From Mycobacterium intracellulare ATCC 13950 (lineage in GTDB: Bacteria; Actinomycetota; Actinomycetes; Mycobacteriales; Mycobacteriaceae): a stretch of DNA of 64,000 bases. The translations under genes and the position numbers were made by a program. Shown here piece by piece: positions 45,537 through 53,886 of the stretch. The stretch's first letter is position 1. Each line of letters opens with the position of its first letter. The stretch is taken from NCBI RefSeq assembly GCF_000277125.1, contig NC_016946.1, positions 2,604,001 to 2,668,000 on the forward strand. The letters are read 5' to 3'. Below the pieces are notes generated by a model. The model was given only the letters and a program-made list of their open reading frames with translations. It was not told where the DNA came from and searched no databases.

Positions 45537-46181
45537 TCAAGCGGACAGCAGCCGTTGGCGCAGTACAGGCAGTCCGGGTCCATCGAGGTTGTCCAGCAGC
45601 GCGGTGCGGCCGCTGACGGCCATCATCAAAGCGGACGCGCGGCCCCGGATTTCGGCTCCCTTACGCCAGGATCGATCAATGTCGGTGCCGTGCAACGAGA
45701 TGCCCCGCAGTCGGCGCAGCCGCACGAAGCCAACGGGCCATGGCCCAGTCAGGAAATCCAGCGCAAGCCCGACGCTTTCGGGATCGGGATCAAACGGGAG
45801 CCCGAGCGGAATGCTGATGTCGCCGCCGTGGATCAAGATATCGGTGAACGGGGCCACCGGCCCGATCACCGGCGGGCTCAAAGGGTGATCGGCGCACTGA
45901 CGCAGGGTGGCAACGATTTCGGCGGCCGGCCGCTGCGCACGACGACGCGCGAGCTCATCAATCGCGCGGTTCAGGCTGCCGCGGCGCAGAGCCATCGTCA
46001 TGGCCGGCGGGAGTCCATCAGCGACCGAGCAGGCGAGATGGGCGGCCACCGTCTTGACGTCCCAGCCGGCACACAGGCTTGGCGTTGCCAGCTGGGTGTC
46101 GTCCAACCCTTCGACCAGTGTCGCGATCCGGCGCCGCTCGTTCGCGACAGCGGCGAAGACACGCTCGCGGTCCACTCGCAC
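45537..46181 (-). CDS. Maleylpyruvate isomerase-like (mycothiol-dependent, DinB-fold) protein
   Basis: 214-aa protein of the MDMPI N-terminal family. A four-helix DinB-like bundle is indicated by WDVKTVAAHLACSVADG (first metal His) and DILIHGGDISIPLGLP (second His region). Members use mycothiol, the actinobacterial thiol, in isomerase or transferase reactions. GTG start at 46181, with a second GTG 6 bases later. Convergent with the SRPBCC gene. Confidence 0.82.
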   Translation of the reverse strand: MRVDRERVFAAVANERRRIATLVEGLDDTQLATPSLCAGWDVKTVAAHLACSVADGLPPAMTMALRRGSLNRAIDELARRRAQRPAAEIVATLRQCADHPLSPPVIGPVAPFTDILIHGGDISIPLGLPFDPDPESVGLALDFLTGPWPVGFVRLRRLRGISLHGTDIDRSWRKGAEIRGRASALMMAVSGRTALLDNLDGPGLPVLRQRLLSA

Positions 46182-46654
46182 GAGAAAAACTCTATCGCTG
46201 GGATGCGACCGCCGTAGCGGCTAAGAAGGATTTTAGCGCGCCTGGCGTGCATCGCCGTTGATGGCTAGTGGCACGAATCCGTCTGTGGCACCAAAGGTCT
46301 GGAGGCAACCAGGGGCCGTTACCGCAGCCGGAACCGCGGAGCAATCGTCAGGTCTCGTATAGACGGGAGCGGCGCCGACCGGGCGTTGAGAGGCGTCGAC
46401 GTGATGTTGCTGCCGCGGTCGCGGACTTCGACGCTTATCGGGGCCGAGTGCGCCAGTCAGGAATCGCTGTCGGGTCGGCTTCCTTATCTACTGAGATGCC
46501 CGCAATCGCCCCTATTGCGATCGGTAGCAGCTGTAGAGTCGGCGATACAAAGAATTACCGAGGTGATCATCTCGCCGCATCTGGTCGACAAACACCACTT
46601 GTATAGGCCGAATCTTCGATGACACGTCACCGATCCAACGTAGGAGGCGATTCG
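46182..46654. promoter_or_regulatory. 473-base intergenic region upstream of the TetR gene
   Basis: Lies between divergent genes. I see no supported gene. CCGC-CGTA-GCGG sits near 46209 and a weak ACAA...TTGT pair at 46588-46602. A strong TAGGAGG ribosome site precedes GTG 46655. The length suggests a decayed gene or a long leader. Confidence 0.4.
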
Positions 46655-47413
46655 GTGAACGGTGATGGCCGCGACCGCACACAGCGTGACATAGCCGATG
46701 CTGACCAGCAGGTGGTGACATCGGCTGATGGAGACGATGCTCCCCGGGGCGCGCGGTTGACCCGCGAAGTGGTTTTGGATACCGCCATCGCGCTCGTTGA
46801 CCGCGACGGTCTGCCGCAGCTGACCATGCGTCGGCTGGGGGCGGCCTGCGGCGTGGAGGCGATGGCGCTGTACCGCCACGTTCACAGTCGTGGTGACCTG
46901 CTCACCGGCATCATTGACCGCATCGTTGATCGCCTCCACGCCGAACAACTTGCCGCGCGTCGTCAAGAGGACGGCTGGCAGGACTACTTGGTACGCCTGG
47001 CGCATGGGGTACGCCAAATCGCCCTTGAACACCCGCAGATATTCCCGCTGTTGGCCACGCATGCGCCCGAAGCGCCATGGGTCCGCCCGCCGCTGCGCAG
47101 CCTGCGCTGGATGGAAACCTTCCTCGAGACGCTCTTCTCCTACGGCTTCGACGACGATGCGGCAGTGGCCGCCTACCGCGCCTACACCACGTTCCTGCTG
47201 GGCCAGTTGCTTCTGGAAGTGCACGCCCACGGCGCCGAACTACATCCGGACGAGGCCATTCTCGACGGCGAACCACCGCGTCGGCATCTCACGGGCTACC
47301 CGTGCCTGCAGCGGTTACAACCGATGTTGTCCGAGGATCACAGCACCGCAGAGTTCGAAGAGGGACTCGAGTCGTTGCTCGATCGCATCGAACTTCTGAT
47401 GGCTCGTCGCTAA
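46655..47413 (+). CDS. TetR family regulator (TetR_C domain)
   Basis: 252-aa repressor. An acidic leader of about 40 residues precedes the helix-turn-helix (LTMRRLGAACGVEAMALYRHV). The C-terminal half (about 100-245) resembles the TetR_C_1 ligand domain. GTG 46655 is chosen because AGGAGG lies 8 bases before it; an ATG at 46619 is weaker. It is upstream of a cutinase gene, with a double operator in the gap. Confidence 0.88.
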   Translation: MNGDGRDRTQRDIADADQQVVTSADGDDAPRGARLTREVVLDTAIALVDRDGLPQLTMRRLGAACGVEAMALYRHVHSRGDLLTGIIDRIVDRLHAEQLAARRQEDGWQDYLVRLAHGVRQIALEHPQIFPLLATHAPEAPWVRPPLRSLRWMETFLETLFSYGFDDDAAVAAYRAYTTFLLGQLLLEVHAHGAELHPDEAILDGEPPRRHLTGYPCLQRLQPMLSEDHSTAEFEEGLESLLDRIELLMARR

Positions 47414-47454
47414 TAGGGCTGTCGCCGCCGACAACCCAACAATCGCGCCCACCT

Positions 47455-47490
47455 GTTTACAACGTAAGCCCTGCTGTTTACGCTGTAAAC
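47455..47490. promoter_or_regulatory. Tandem TetR-type operators GTTTAC-N3-GTAAAC
   Basis: GTTTAC-AAC-GTAAGC (47455-47469) has one mismatch and GTTTAC-GCT-GTAAAC (47476-47490) is perfect. Centres are 21 bases apart, two helix turns. The pair lies 42 bases after the TetR stop and 104 before the cutinase start. It should control cutinase transcription. Confidence 0.65.
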
Positions 47491-47594
47491 GACGCGGCGT
47501 GCTCGTCAGCCACCAGCAATGCGACTCTGGTCCGTTGCGGCCGAACGGTGCACTGCGGTTCCGCTCAGGCCCGAAACGACGAGGAATACGAAAC

Positions 47595-48350
47595 GTGCGC
47601 GTGCATTTGGTCGTTGGATTTGTAGGTATTGCGCTGGCATCGGTGCTCCCGTCCGCCGCGGTTCCCCTCGCCGTCGCCCGGGGATGTCCCGATGTCGAGG
47701 TGGTGTTCGCACGCGGCACCGGTGAGCCACCGGGCGTGGGCCCGACGGGACAGGCGTTCGTTGACGCTGTGCGCTCGCGGGTGCGCGCCGGCTCGTTCGA
47801 CGTGTACCCGGTCAACTACCCCGCCAGCGACCAGTGGGACACCGGCCTCGAGGGCATCAAAGACGCTGGCGCGCATGTGGTTTCCACGGCCAACGGATGC
47901 CCCAGGACCAAGATGGTGCTCGGCGGCTATTCGCAGGGCGCGGCCGTGATGGGCTTTGTCACCTCGGATGCGGTGCCCGAGGGCGTTGATCCCGCAACGG
48001 TACCGAAACCATTAGCACCTGAAGTGGCCGATCACGTCGCCGCGGTGGTGCTGTTCGGAATGCCCAATGTGCGGGCCATGAACTTCCTGGGTCAGCCGCC
48101 GGTGGTCATCGGACCGACGTATGCGGCCAAGACCATCAAGGTGTGCGTTCCCGAGGACCCGGTGTGTTCTGATGGCCTCAATTTCGCCGCGCACAACACC
48201 TATGCGGACAACAGCAGCATGATTGACCAGGGCGCAAATTTCGCCGCCGGGCGGCTTAATCAAGATGCCGGGAATCCCCCGATTCCCGGGCCGGCGCCTG
48301 ATAACCCACCACCCGCGCCGGGTGACTGGTCTGGAAACCCCACCGGCTGA
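47595..48350 (+). CDS. Cutinase family esterase
   Basis: Secreted serine esterase, 251 aa. A signal peptide (about 1-29) is followed by the mature start CPDVEVVFARGTGEPPG. The triad is Ser113 in GGYSQGA, Asp188 in the C-x3-D-x2-C loop and His200. Cys31/Cys102 and Cys184/Cys191 should form disulfides. A Pro-rich tail (about 225-251) extends past the domain. Mycobacterial cutinases cut lipid esters or polyesters. GTG start at 47595, where the signal begins. Confidence 0.9.
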   Translation: MRVHLVVGFVGIALASVLPSAAVPLAVARGCPDVEVVFARGTGEPPGVGPTGQAFVDAVRSRVRAGSFDVYPVNYPASDQWDTGLEGIKDAGAHVVSTANGCPRTKMVLGGYSQGAAVMGFVTSDAVPEGVDPATVPKPLAPEVADHVAAVVLFGMPNVRAMNFLGQPPVVIGPTYAAKTIKVCVPEDPVCSDGLNFAAHNTYADNSSMIDQGANFAAGRLNQDAGNPPIPGPAPDNPPPAPGDWSGNPTG

Positions 48351-48412
48351 TGGCGCGGAATCAGGATTGGCTCTGCACGCAGCCACCGCCGACGTGCTCG
48401 ACGCTTGATTCC

Positions 48413-49318
48413 ATGGAGCCCACAGCAGCAGAGGTGACCGCGGCTTTCGAGCATCTCGGCTGGAAGTTCCAGGACCGCACCGACTTCCACGCCCGCGCTG
48501 CGCGGTACATCGCCGAGGGACTCGCCCATAATTACTGGATCGAATTCGTCGGGCACGGCAGCCGCGAGCAATTGTGGGCGGAATTGACGGCGCTGCCGGG
48601 CATCGCCGACCGGCTTACGGCCGGCGGGGTCGGCGTGACACCGGCATCGAAGTTCTACGCCGTCTTAGACGGCACCGACATCGTGGACCCGCATACCGCT
48701 GTGGCCATCAGTGTGGCGGCCCTCGATCACGCAATCCAAAATGGTTACAACGGCTTTCGCGTGGTCGTCGACGCTACGACATTGGCCCGCCGCCCCGACC
48801 AACGCGCCGCCCTGTCGCAATTTGAGTTCCTCCTCTCCCGCACGATGACAGGGCTGCCCTTTTCCGCGCTGTGCGCCTACGACACCCATCAGCTGGCGGG
48901 TGCCGCGGACGAACTCATTTGCCTTCACCCCGATCTCGGTGAGCGTGCGCCCCGTTTCCGGCTGCACCCTGCACCGCAAGCAACGTTCGCGCTGACCGGC
49001 AATATCGACTTACACAGCGACGGGCTCTACACCACCGCATTGCAACGCATTTGGTCGCTGCTCGACGATGACCCGCTGATCGTCATCGACGCGCAAGGCC
49101 TAGAGTTCATCAGTCACCAGCAGCTTTACACCCTCGACCACTACGCGCGCACCAACGGCCGCACCGTGATCCTGCGAACCGGTCAACGAATCCCCACCAG
49201 GCTGGTCGGCGTGCTTCAACTGACGAACGTGGAGTTGCAGCCGGCACCGCCGCACAACGCAACACAAGCGACCGGGTCCTCCGCCGGGCAGGTCACCTAC
49301 GCAGGATCGGCGGGATGA
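48413..49318 (+). CDS. MEDS plus STAS domain signalling protein
   Basis: 301-aa soluble protein. An N-terminal MEDS-type sensory domain (about 60-190, YAVLDGTDIVDPHTAV and FRVVVDATTLARRPDQRA) is followed by a STAS anti-sigma-antagonist-like domain (about 195-285, FALTGNIDLHSDGLYTTALQ and IVIDAQGLEFISHQQL). In the anti-anti-sigma group a Ser stands after LEFI; Ser is in that place here (FISH). It probably joins a partner-switching cascade with the PP2C protein 3 genes on. Confidence 0.82.
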   Translation: MEPTAAEVTAAFEHLGWKFQDRTDFHARAARYIAEGLAHNYWIEFVGHGSREQLWAELTALPGIADRLTAGGVGVTPASKFYAVLDGTDIVDPHTAVAISVAALDHAIQNGYNGFRVVVDATTLARRPDQRAALSQFEFLLSRTMTGLPFSALCAYDTHQLAGAADELICLHPDLGERAPRFRLHPAPQATFALTGNIDLHSDGLYTTALQRIWSLLDDDPLIVIDAQGLEFISHQQLYTLDHYARTNGRTVILRTGQRIPTRLVGVLQLTNVELQPAPPHNATQATGSSAGQVTYAGSAG

Positions 49319-49544
49319 ACGTAGGGGCACTGCGGTCACGTGGTTTTACAACGGAGTTCGGCAGCGCGCGGACTGCGACAGGCGCCCGTGCCGTACCGAC
49401 ATCGGGAGGGGGTCACGCTCACCAGTGGGCAGGATTTCGCCACAGCGACGTTGCGGGCCGGCGGGAGCCAAGGGCCGGCCAGGTCGAAACCTGGCGCGCC
49501 GGCGCACCTTTGGTGGCGTGAGGCTATGACGAGGCGGGTTGAGG
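49319..49544. promoter_or_regulatory. 226-base upstream region of the GAF-ANTAR gene
   Basis: No gene is supported in this gap. No clear repeat or hairpin was seen. It should hold the promoter of the GAF-ANTAR/receiver-PP2C pair. Confidence 0.35.
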
Positions 49545-50288
49545 ATGCCAGACGGTAACGAATCCCCCGATGTGGCGGCATCGCGTTCGCGTGCCGAGCC
49601 CACCGCGGTATTCACCGGCTTAGCCGACATCGTCTACCAAGGCTCAACGCCCGCAGAGATCTATGCTGCGATCTGCATCGCAGCCACACTCATGGTTCCC
49701 GGCTGCGACCATGCCAGCGTCATGTTGCGCGACAACCACATCGCCACGACGGCGGCAGCCAGCGACAGCGTCGCCCGCAAGATCGACAAGCTCGAGCAAG
49801 CGCTCGGCGAAGGCCCTTGCCTGGATGCCATCTCGGAGGAAACCCCACAAATCGATCCCGATCTCCGCGCCGGCAGTCAGTGGCCCGCTCTGGCCGCCCG
49901 GGTCCTCACCGAAACACCGGTGCACGGAATCATGGGCTTTCGCCTGCTTGTCGGCCCTCACAAAATCGGCGCCCTAAACCTGTTCTCCGACAGCCCCAAT
50001 GCGTTCGACATGGTGGCCGTCGAACGCGCAATCCTTTTGGCGGCTTTCGCCGGCGTCGCCGCCAACGCCGTGGCTCAAGGCGAAGATGCCGCGACATTGC
50101 AACGCGGCCTTGCCAGCAACCGCGAGATCGGCAAAGCCATCGGCATGCTGATGGCGCTCAACGACCTCACCGAAGCCGAGGCCTTCGATACGCTGCGCCG
50201 CGTCTCCCAAGAGGCCAACATCAAGCTCGTCGACGTCGCTGCCGCAATGGTGAAACGCCACACCCGCGGCGCCGCGGGCGAGATCTGA
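49545..50288 (+). CDS. GAF-ANTAR RNA-binding regulator
   Basis: 247-aa protein: a GAF sensory domain (about 20-165) and a C-terminal ANTAR helical domain (about 175-240, REIGKAIGMLMALNDLTEAEAFDTLRR). ANTAR proteins bind two-hexaloop RNA and antiterminate transcription; Rv1626 is a relative. Cys near the GAF pocket (LGEGPCLDAI) is common in this subgroup. ATG 49545 is used. It is 2 bases from the receiver-PP2C gene. Confidence 0.88.
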   Translation: MPDGNESPDVAASRSRAEPTAVFTGLADIVYQGSTPAEIYAAICIAATLMVPGCDHASVMLRDNHIATTAAASDSVARKIDKLEQALGEGPCLDAISEETPQIDPDLRAGSQWPALAARVLTETPVHGIMGFRLLVGPHKIGALNLFSDSPNAFDMVAVERAILLAAFAGVAANAVAQGEDAATLQRGLASNREIGKAIGMLMALNDLTEAEAFDTLRRVSQEANIKLVDVAAAMVKRHTRGAAGEI

Positions 50289-50290
50289 AC

Positions 50291-51556
50291 GTGGTGGGCC
50301 TGCACGCAACGCACGACAGGTCCCGCGAACAACCCGAGTCGACCTGGGCCTTCACCGATGATCGGGAATTGATTCCGTTGCGTGCTCCCGTCACGCCCGC
50401 CGCGCGGTCCTTGTCCGTGCTGCTGATCGAGGACGACCGCGCCGATGCGCTACTCGTCGAAGATCTGATCGATGATGCCGCCAGCGGCGTACGGCTGGTG
50501 TGGGCGCGGTCGATGGCACACGCGGAGCAGGTGTTTGCCTCGGCCCGGCCCGACTGCGTGCTGCTGGATCTGCATCTGCCGGACGCCAGCGGAATGGACG
50601 CTCTCGAGCGCATCACCAAACGTGATGCCACCGTACCGATTGTCGTGCTGACGGGGCTGAACGATGAAGATTTCGGAGGTACGGCGGTGGCGGCCGGTGC
50701 CCAGGACTTCTTGGTCAAGGGCCGCGTCCAACCCGACGTGGTGCGCCGTGCGCTGCTGTATGCGATCGAACGCAAGCGCGCCGAGCTGATGGCCGTCGAC
50801 CTGGATGCCACCCAGCTGCGGGCCCGCGAGAACGCCATACTCGAACGGGGCCTATCGGCCTCCCCGCTGCTACTCGACAACCCGGGCGTCGACGTCGTCG
50901 CCCGGTACCGGCCCAGCCGCGAGCACGCGCTGCTATGCGGAGATTTCTACGACGTCATCCAAACACCTGACCGCACCGTGCATGTGCTGATCGGTGAGGT
51001 CGCTGAGGACGGTCCCCATGAGGCACCACTAGGTGCGGCATTGCGGATCGCGTTTCGTGCGCTCACCCTCGCCGGCGTGCACGACGTGGCGAGGATGCAC
51101 CACCTCGAGCGAGTGCTGCGTTCAGAACGAAGCGGCTCGGGGATCTGCGCCACGGCGCTCACCCTGCAAATCTCCCCCGACAACCCGCGCCTCAAAACGA
51201 TCCGTGCCGGGCATCCCGGGATGTTGTTACACGGCGGCGGCACCGTGGAATGGATCATGCCTCCGGCCGGCCCGGCGCTGGGACTGCGCGCCGACGACTG
51301 GCCACAACACGAGCTGGAACTGCCGGATGATCAGGGCCTGGTGTTGGTGACCGACGGACTCTTCCAAGGGTTTTCAAGCAACGGCAGCCAACCCCTGGAC
51401 GAGGACGGTCTGCTCGCTCTGGCCCGTTCCCACGCACACTTGCCCGGCATACAATTCGTCGACGCGCTCATCGACAGTGCCCACCAGCTTGCCCAGCCAC
51501 ACGGTGGGTTTACCGATGACATCGCCGTGCTGCGCCTCGAGCGGTCTGCCAGATGA
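50291..51556 (+). CDS. Response regulator receiver fused to a PP2C (SpoIIE/RsbU-like) phosphatase
   Basis: 421-aa protein. A receiver domain (about 42-160) has the acid pair Asp48/Asp49, phospho-acceptor Asp93, Thr121 and Lys143. A coiled linker (about 160-190) and a PPM/SpoIIE phosphatase domain (about 200-420) follow; metal ligands are in CGDFYDVI, LVTDGLF and FTDDIAVL. It would dephosphorylate a STAS partner in response to a kinase. Starts at GTG 2 bases after the GAF-ANTAR gene. Confidence 0.88.
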   Translation: MVGLHATHDRSREQPESTWAFTDDRELIPLRAPVTPAARSLSVLLIEDDRADALLVEDLIDDAASGVRLVWARSMAHAEQVFASARPDCVLLDLHLPDASGMDALERITKRDATVPIVVLTGLNDEDFGGTAVAAGAQDFLVKGRVQPDVVRRALLYAIERKRAELMAVDLDATQLRARENAILERGLSASPLLLDNPGVDVVARYRPSREHALLCGDFYDVIQTPDRTVHVLIGEVAEDGPHEAPLGAALRIAFRALTLAGVHDVARMHHLERVLRSERSGSGICATALTLQISPDNPRLKTIRAGHPGMLLHGGGTVEWIMPPAGPALGLRADDWPQHELELPDDQGLVLVTDGLFQGFSSNGSQPLDEDGLLALARSHAHLPGIQFVDALIDSAHQLAQPHGGFTDDIAVLRLERSAR

Positions 51557-51625
51557 CCACGATCGCCGCGCTTGCCCCGGCGGCGGTTGCCAGAAGCAAC
51601 GGCGTCCGGCGGAAGGGAGAAAATT

Positions 51626-51952
51626 GTGTGGCCATTCAGAAAGAAGAAGCCGGCCGAAAAAGCTGCTCGCGACGCTAAGGTCTACTACTCCACTCCTTTT
51701 GGCGACACGAAGGACGGCAAACAAAAGCCGTTTTTGCTTGAACGCGACGGTGCGTGGTTCGTCCCGGTTTTTCGCAGCGTGGAGACGATGAACGAGTTCT
51801 ATGAACGAATGAACCGCGCCGCGTACATGATAATTGAGGGAGACATTAAAGACGTGCTGGAGACCAACCGCTCAATTGAGGTGATGAAGAACGTGGGAAT
51901 TGTGATTGAGCCGTTGAGCGAACATCCCGTTGAGATCGCGCCTGACGCTTGA
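51626..51952 (+). CDS. Small hypothetical protein
   Basis: 108-aa protein, basic at the start (WPFRKKKPAEKAARDAK) and acidic at the end. It has no membrane segment and no family I recognise; the core AWFVPVFRSVETMNEFYERMNR and GIVIEPLSEHPVEIAP look folded. GGGAG precedes GTG 51626. GC is lower than in neighbours. It lies between the signalling set and the second cutinase. Confidence 0.55.
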   Translation: MWPFRKKKPAEKAARDAKVYYSTPFGDTKDGKQKPFLLERDGAWFVPVFRSVETMNEFYERMNRAAYMIIEGDIKDVLETNRSIEVMKNVGIVIEPLSEHPVEIAPDA

Positions 51953-52122
51953 CGGACGCTGAGGAAGAGTCAGGGCCCGACACCGCGCCAGGCGTGCAGC
52001 GCGCTCGTCGTGATGCGGCGCGCCGGCCTGGTTGCCTCACCCTCAGTGGCAGGCAGAACCTCAGTCCGCTGCGGCTGAATAATTGCCGGTTTCGGGTCAA
52101 TCGCGTCTGGGCATTCGCATGC

Positions 52123-52833
52123 ATGAGCTCGCTACGATCCATTCGCTATCTCGCTACTGCGGTAGTAACAGCCTCGGCGGCGCTGTTGAGCGCGCCCGTC
52201 CCGGCGGCCTCCGCCGAACCGTGTCCCGACGTCGACGTGGTCTTCGCTCGCGGCACCGGCGAACCACCCGGGGTCGGCGGGGTCGGGCAGGCGTTCGTCG
52301 ACGCGCTCAGCTCGCGAGTCGGCGGAAAGTCGGTGCGCGTCTCTCCGGTCAACTACGAGGCGAGCGGCGACTTCAACGGAGGCATCGCCTTCGCCCGAAC
52401 CTTTGTGGACGGGATCAAGGACGCCGGCGGCCACATCGAATCCACGGCGTCGAACTGCCCCAGAACCAAAATGGTGCTCGGCGGGTATTCCCAAGGCGCT
52501 GCCGTGGCCGGCTTTGTGACCTCCCCTGCCATACCCAAGGAAGTGCCACAGGAGTTCGTGTCCTATGTGCCGCAGCCGCTGCCGCGGGCGGTCGCTGATC
52601 ACGTGGCCGCGGTGGTCCTGTTCGGAACACCCTCCAATGAATTCCTGCGCGGCGCCGGCGCGCCACCCATTACGATCGGTCCGCTGTACGCAGGCAAGAC
52701 CATTCAGTTGTGCGCCCCCGACGACACGGTTTGCAATGGCGCACCTCCTGGACCGCCCGGGATCGCGCATACCCTGTACGCGGCGAACGGCATGGTCGAC
52801 CAGGGCGCGGATTTTGCTGCCCAACGTCTGTAG
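52123..52833 (+). CDS. Cutinase family esterase
   Basis: Second cutinase of the window, 236 aa. A signal peptide (about 1-31) precedes CPDVDVVFARGTGEPPG. The triad is Ser123 (GGYSQGA), Asp201 (C-x3-D-x2-C loop) and His216; Cys34/Cys112 and Cys197/Cys204 pair. It is a close paralogue of the one at 47.6-48.4 kb, without its Pro-rich tail. No GTTTAC operator was seen upstream. Convergent with the PPE gene. Confidence 0.9.
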   Translation: MSSLRSIRYLATAVVTASAALLSAPVPAASAEPCPDVDVVFARGTGEPPGVGGVGQAFVDALSSRVGGKSVRVSPVNYEASGDFNGGIAFARTFVDGIKDAGGHIESTASNCPRTKMVLGGYSQGAAVAGFVTSPAIPKEVPQEFVSYVPQPLPRAVADHVAAVVLFGTPSNEFLRGAGAPPITIGPLYAGKTIQLCAPDDTVCNGAPPGPPGIAHTLYAANGMVDQGADFAAQRL

Positions 52834-52888
52834 CGCCACACTGCGAATAGTCCTGAGACACAGCGGTATTGTGAGGCCGGATGCCCGC

Positions 52889-53863
52889 TCACCACAGGAG
52901 GTTGGACGGGTCGATCAGGACATAGTCGCTATCCGATGTCTGGAGCTCAATGCCGCGGGGCATCGCGGCTTTGGCCCAGGATTGGGGCACCGACAGTGCC
53001 CCGATCGAGGACGCGCGACCTAACCGCGCCGTTGCCGAGGTCGTAGCGCCGCCGACCTGACCCGGGAGTGGCAGCAACGCTGCGGCCCTTTTCAGTGACG
53101 CTGTCTTGTTAAGCGAACTCAGACGGCTTATCGCGAAGTCGGTGGGAGCGGACAGTGAACCCAGTTTTGACAGCGGTGATGTCGCCGCGGACAGGCATGC
53201 GTCGAATGTCGTTATCGGCGAACGAGACAGCGCCCGCAGCGCTCGGGGAATCACGGGCATCACGTGGCCGCCGGCCGATACCACTTGCGGAGCCGCGATC
53301 AGGCTCCACGCGGTTTCTGCGACCGCGGGGTCGTGCTGGCCCGATCCCACGGTCGGCGGCGAGTCGAATGGTGCCAGAGTTGACGCGGCCGCAGCGGCTG
53401 CGGCATAGGCGTACATGGCGTCGGCGTCCTGTGCCCAGATCCGTTCGTAGCCAGCGTCCGTGTCGGCGATTGCGGGGCCGTTTTGGGCCAGGCCGTTTGC
53501 CGTCACGAGCGCCAGCCGCAGCGCGCGGTTGGCGTCGATCACCGACGGCGGCACCACCGCCCCTAACGCGGACTCGAATGCGTCGGCGGACGCTCTCGCT
53601 TGGCGCGCGGCCTGCCGCGCGCGGGCGGCGACGGCATTGAGCCATGCGGTAAAGGACACCACCGCCGCCGCGATCGCGATCGACTTCGGGTGCTGCTCTA
53701 CCTGGAATAGCATCGACGCCACCGAGCCATAGCTCTCCGCGATGTCGTATAACTGCGCCGCCGTTTCATCCCACGCCTCAGCCGCCAGGCTCATCGAGGC
53801 CGAGCCGGGACCTGAATACAGTCGGCCGGAGTTGATTTCCGGTGGTAGCTCACCGAGACTCAC
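52889..53863 (-). CDS. PPE family protein (SVP subgroup, divergent)
   Basis: 324-aa PPE protein: N-terminal [17 protein letters not shown] module of about 175 residues, then an SVP-type tail with GALSVPQSWAKA near residue 285. The usual loop motif before the second long helix (GPSS-type) is replaced by HPKSIAIAAA, and no GxxSVPxxW C-terminal repeat continues. PPE proteins of this kind are exported by type VII secretion with a PE partner, but no PE gene is present here. Confidence 0.88.
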   Translation of the reverse strand: MSLGELPPEINSGRLYSGPGSASMSLAAEAWDETAAQLYDIAESYGSVASMLFQVEQHPKSIAIAAAVVSFTAWLNAVAARARQAARQARASADAFESALGAVVPPSVIDANRALRLALVTANGLAQNGPAIADTDAGYERIWAQDADAMYAYAAAAAAASTLAPFDSPPTVGSGQHDPAVAETAWSLIAAPQVVSAGGHVMPVIPRALRALSRSPITTFDACLSAATSPLSKLGSLSAPTDFAISRLSSLNKTASLKRAAALLPLPGQVGGATTSATARLGRASSIGALSVPQSWAKAAMPRGIELQTSDSDYVLIDPSNLLW

Positions 53864-53886
53864 TGATTACTCACTTCAGGTGCGCG

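Noticed and set aside
46484..47230. 248-codon minus-strand frame opposite the TetR gene
   Set aside because: It is antisense to a clear TetR protein and shows no domain of its own.
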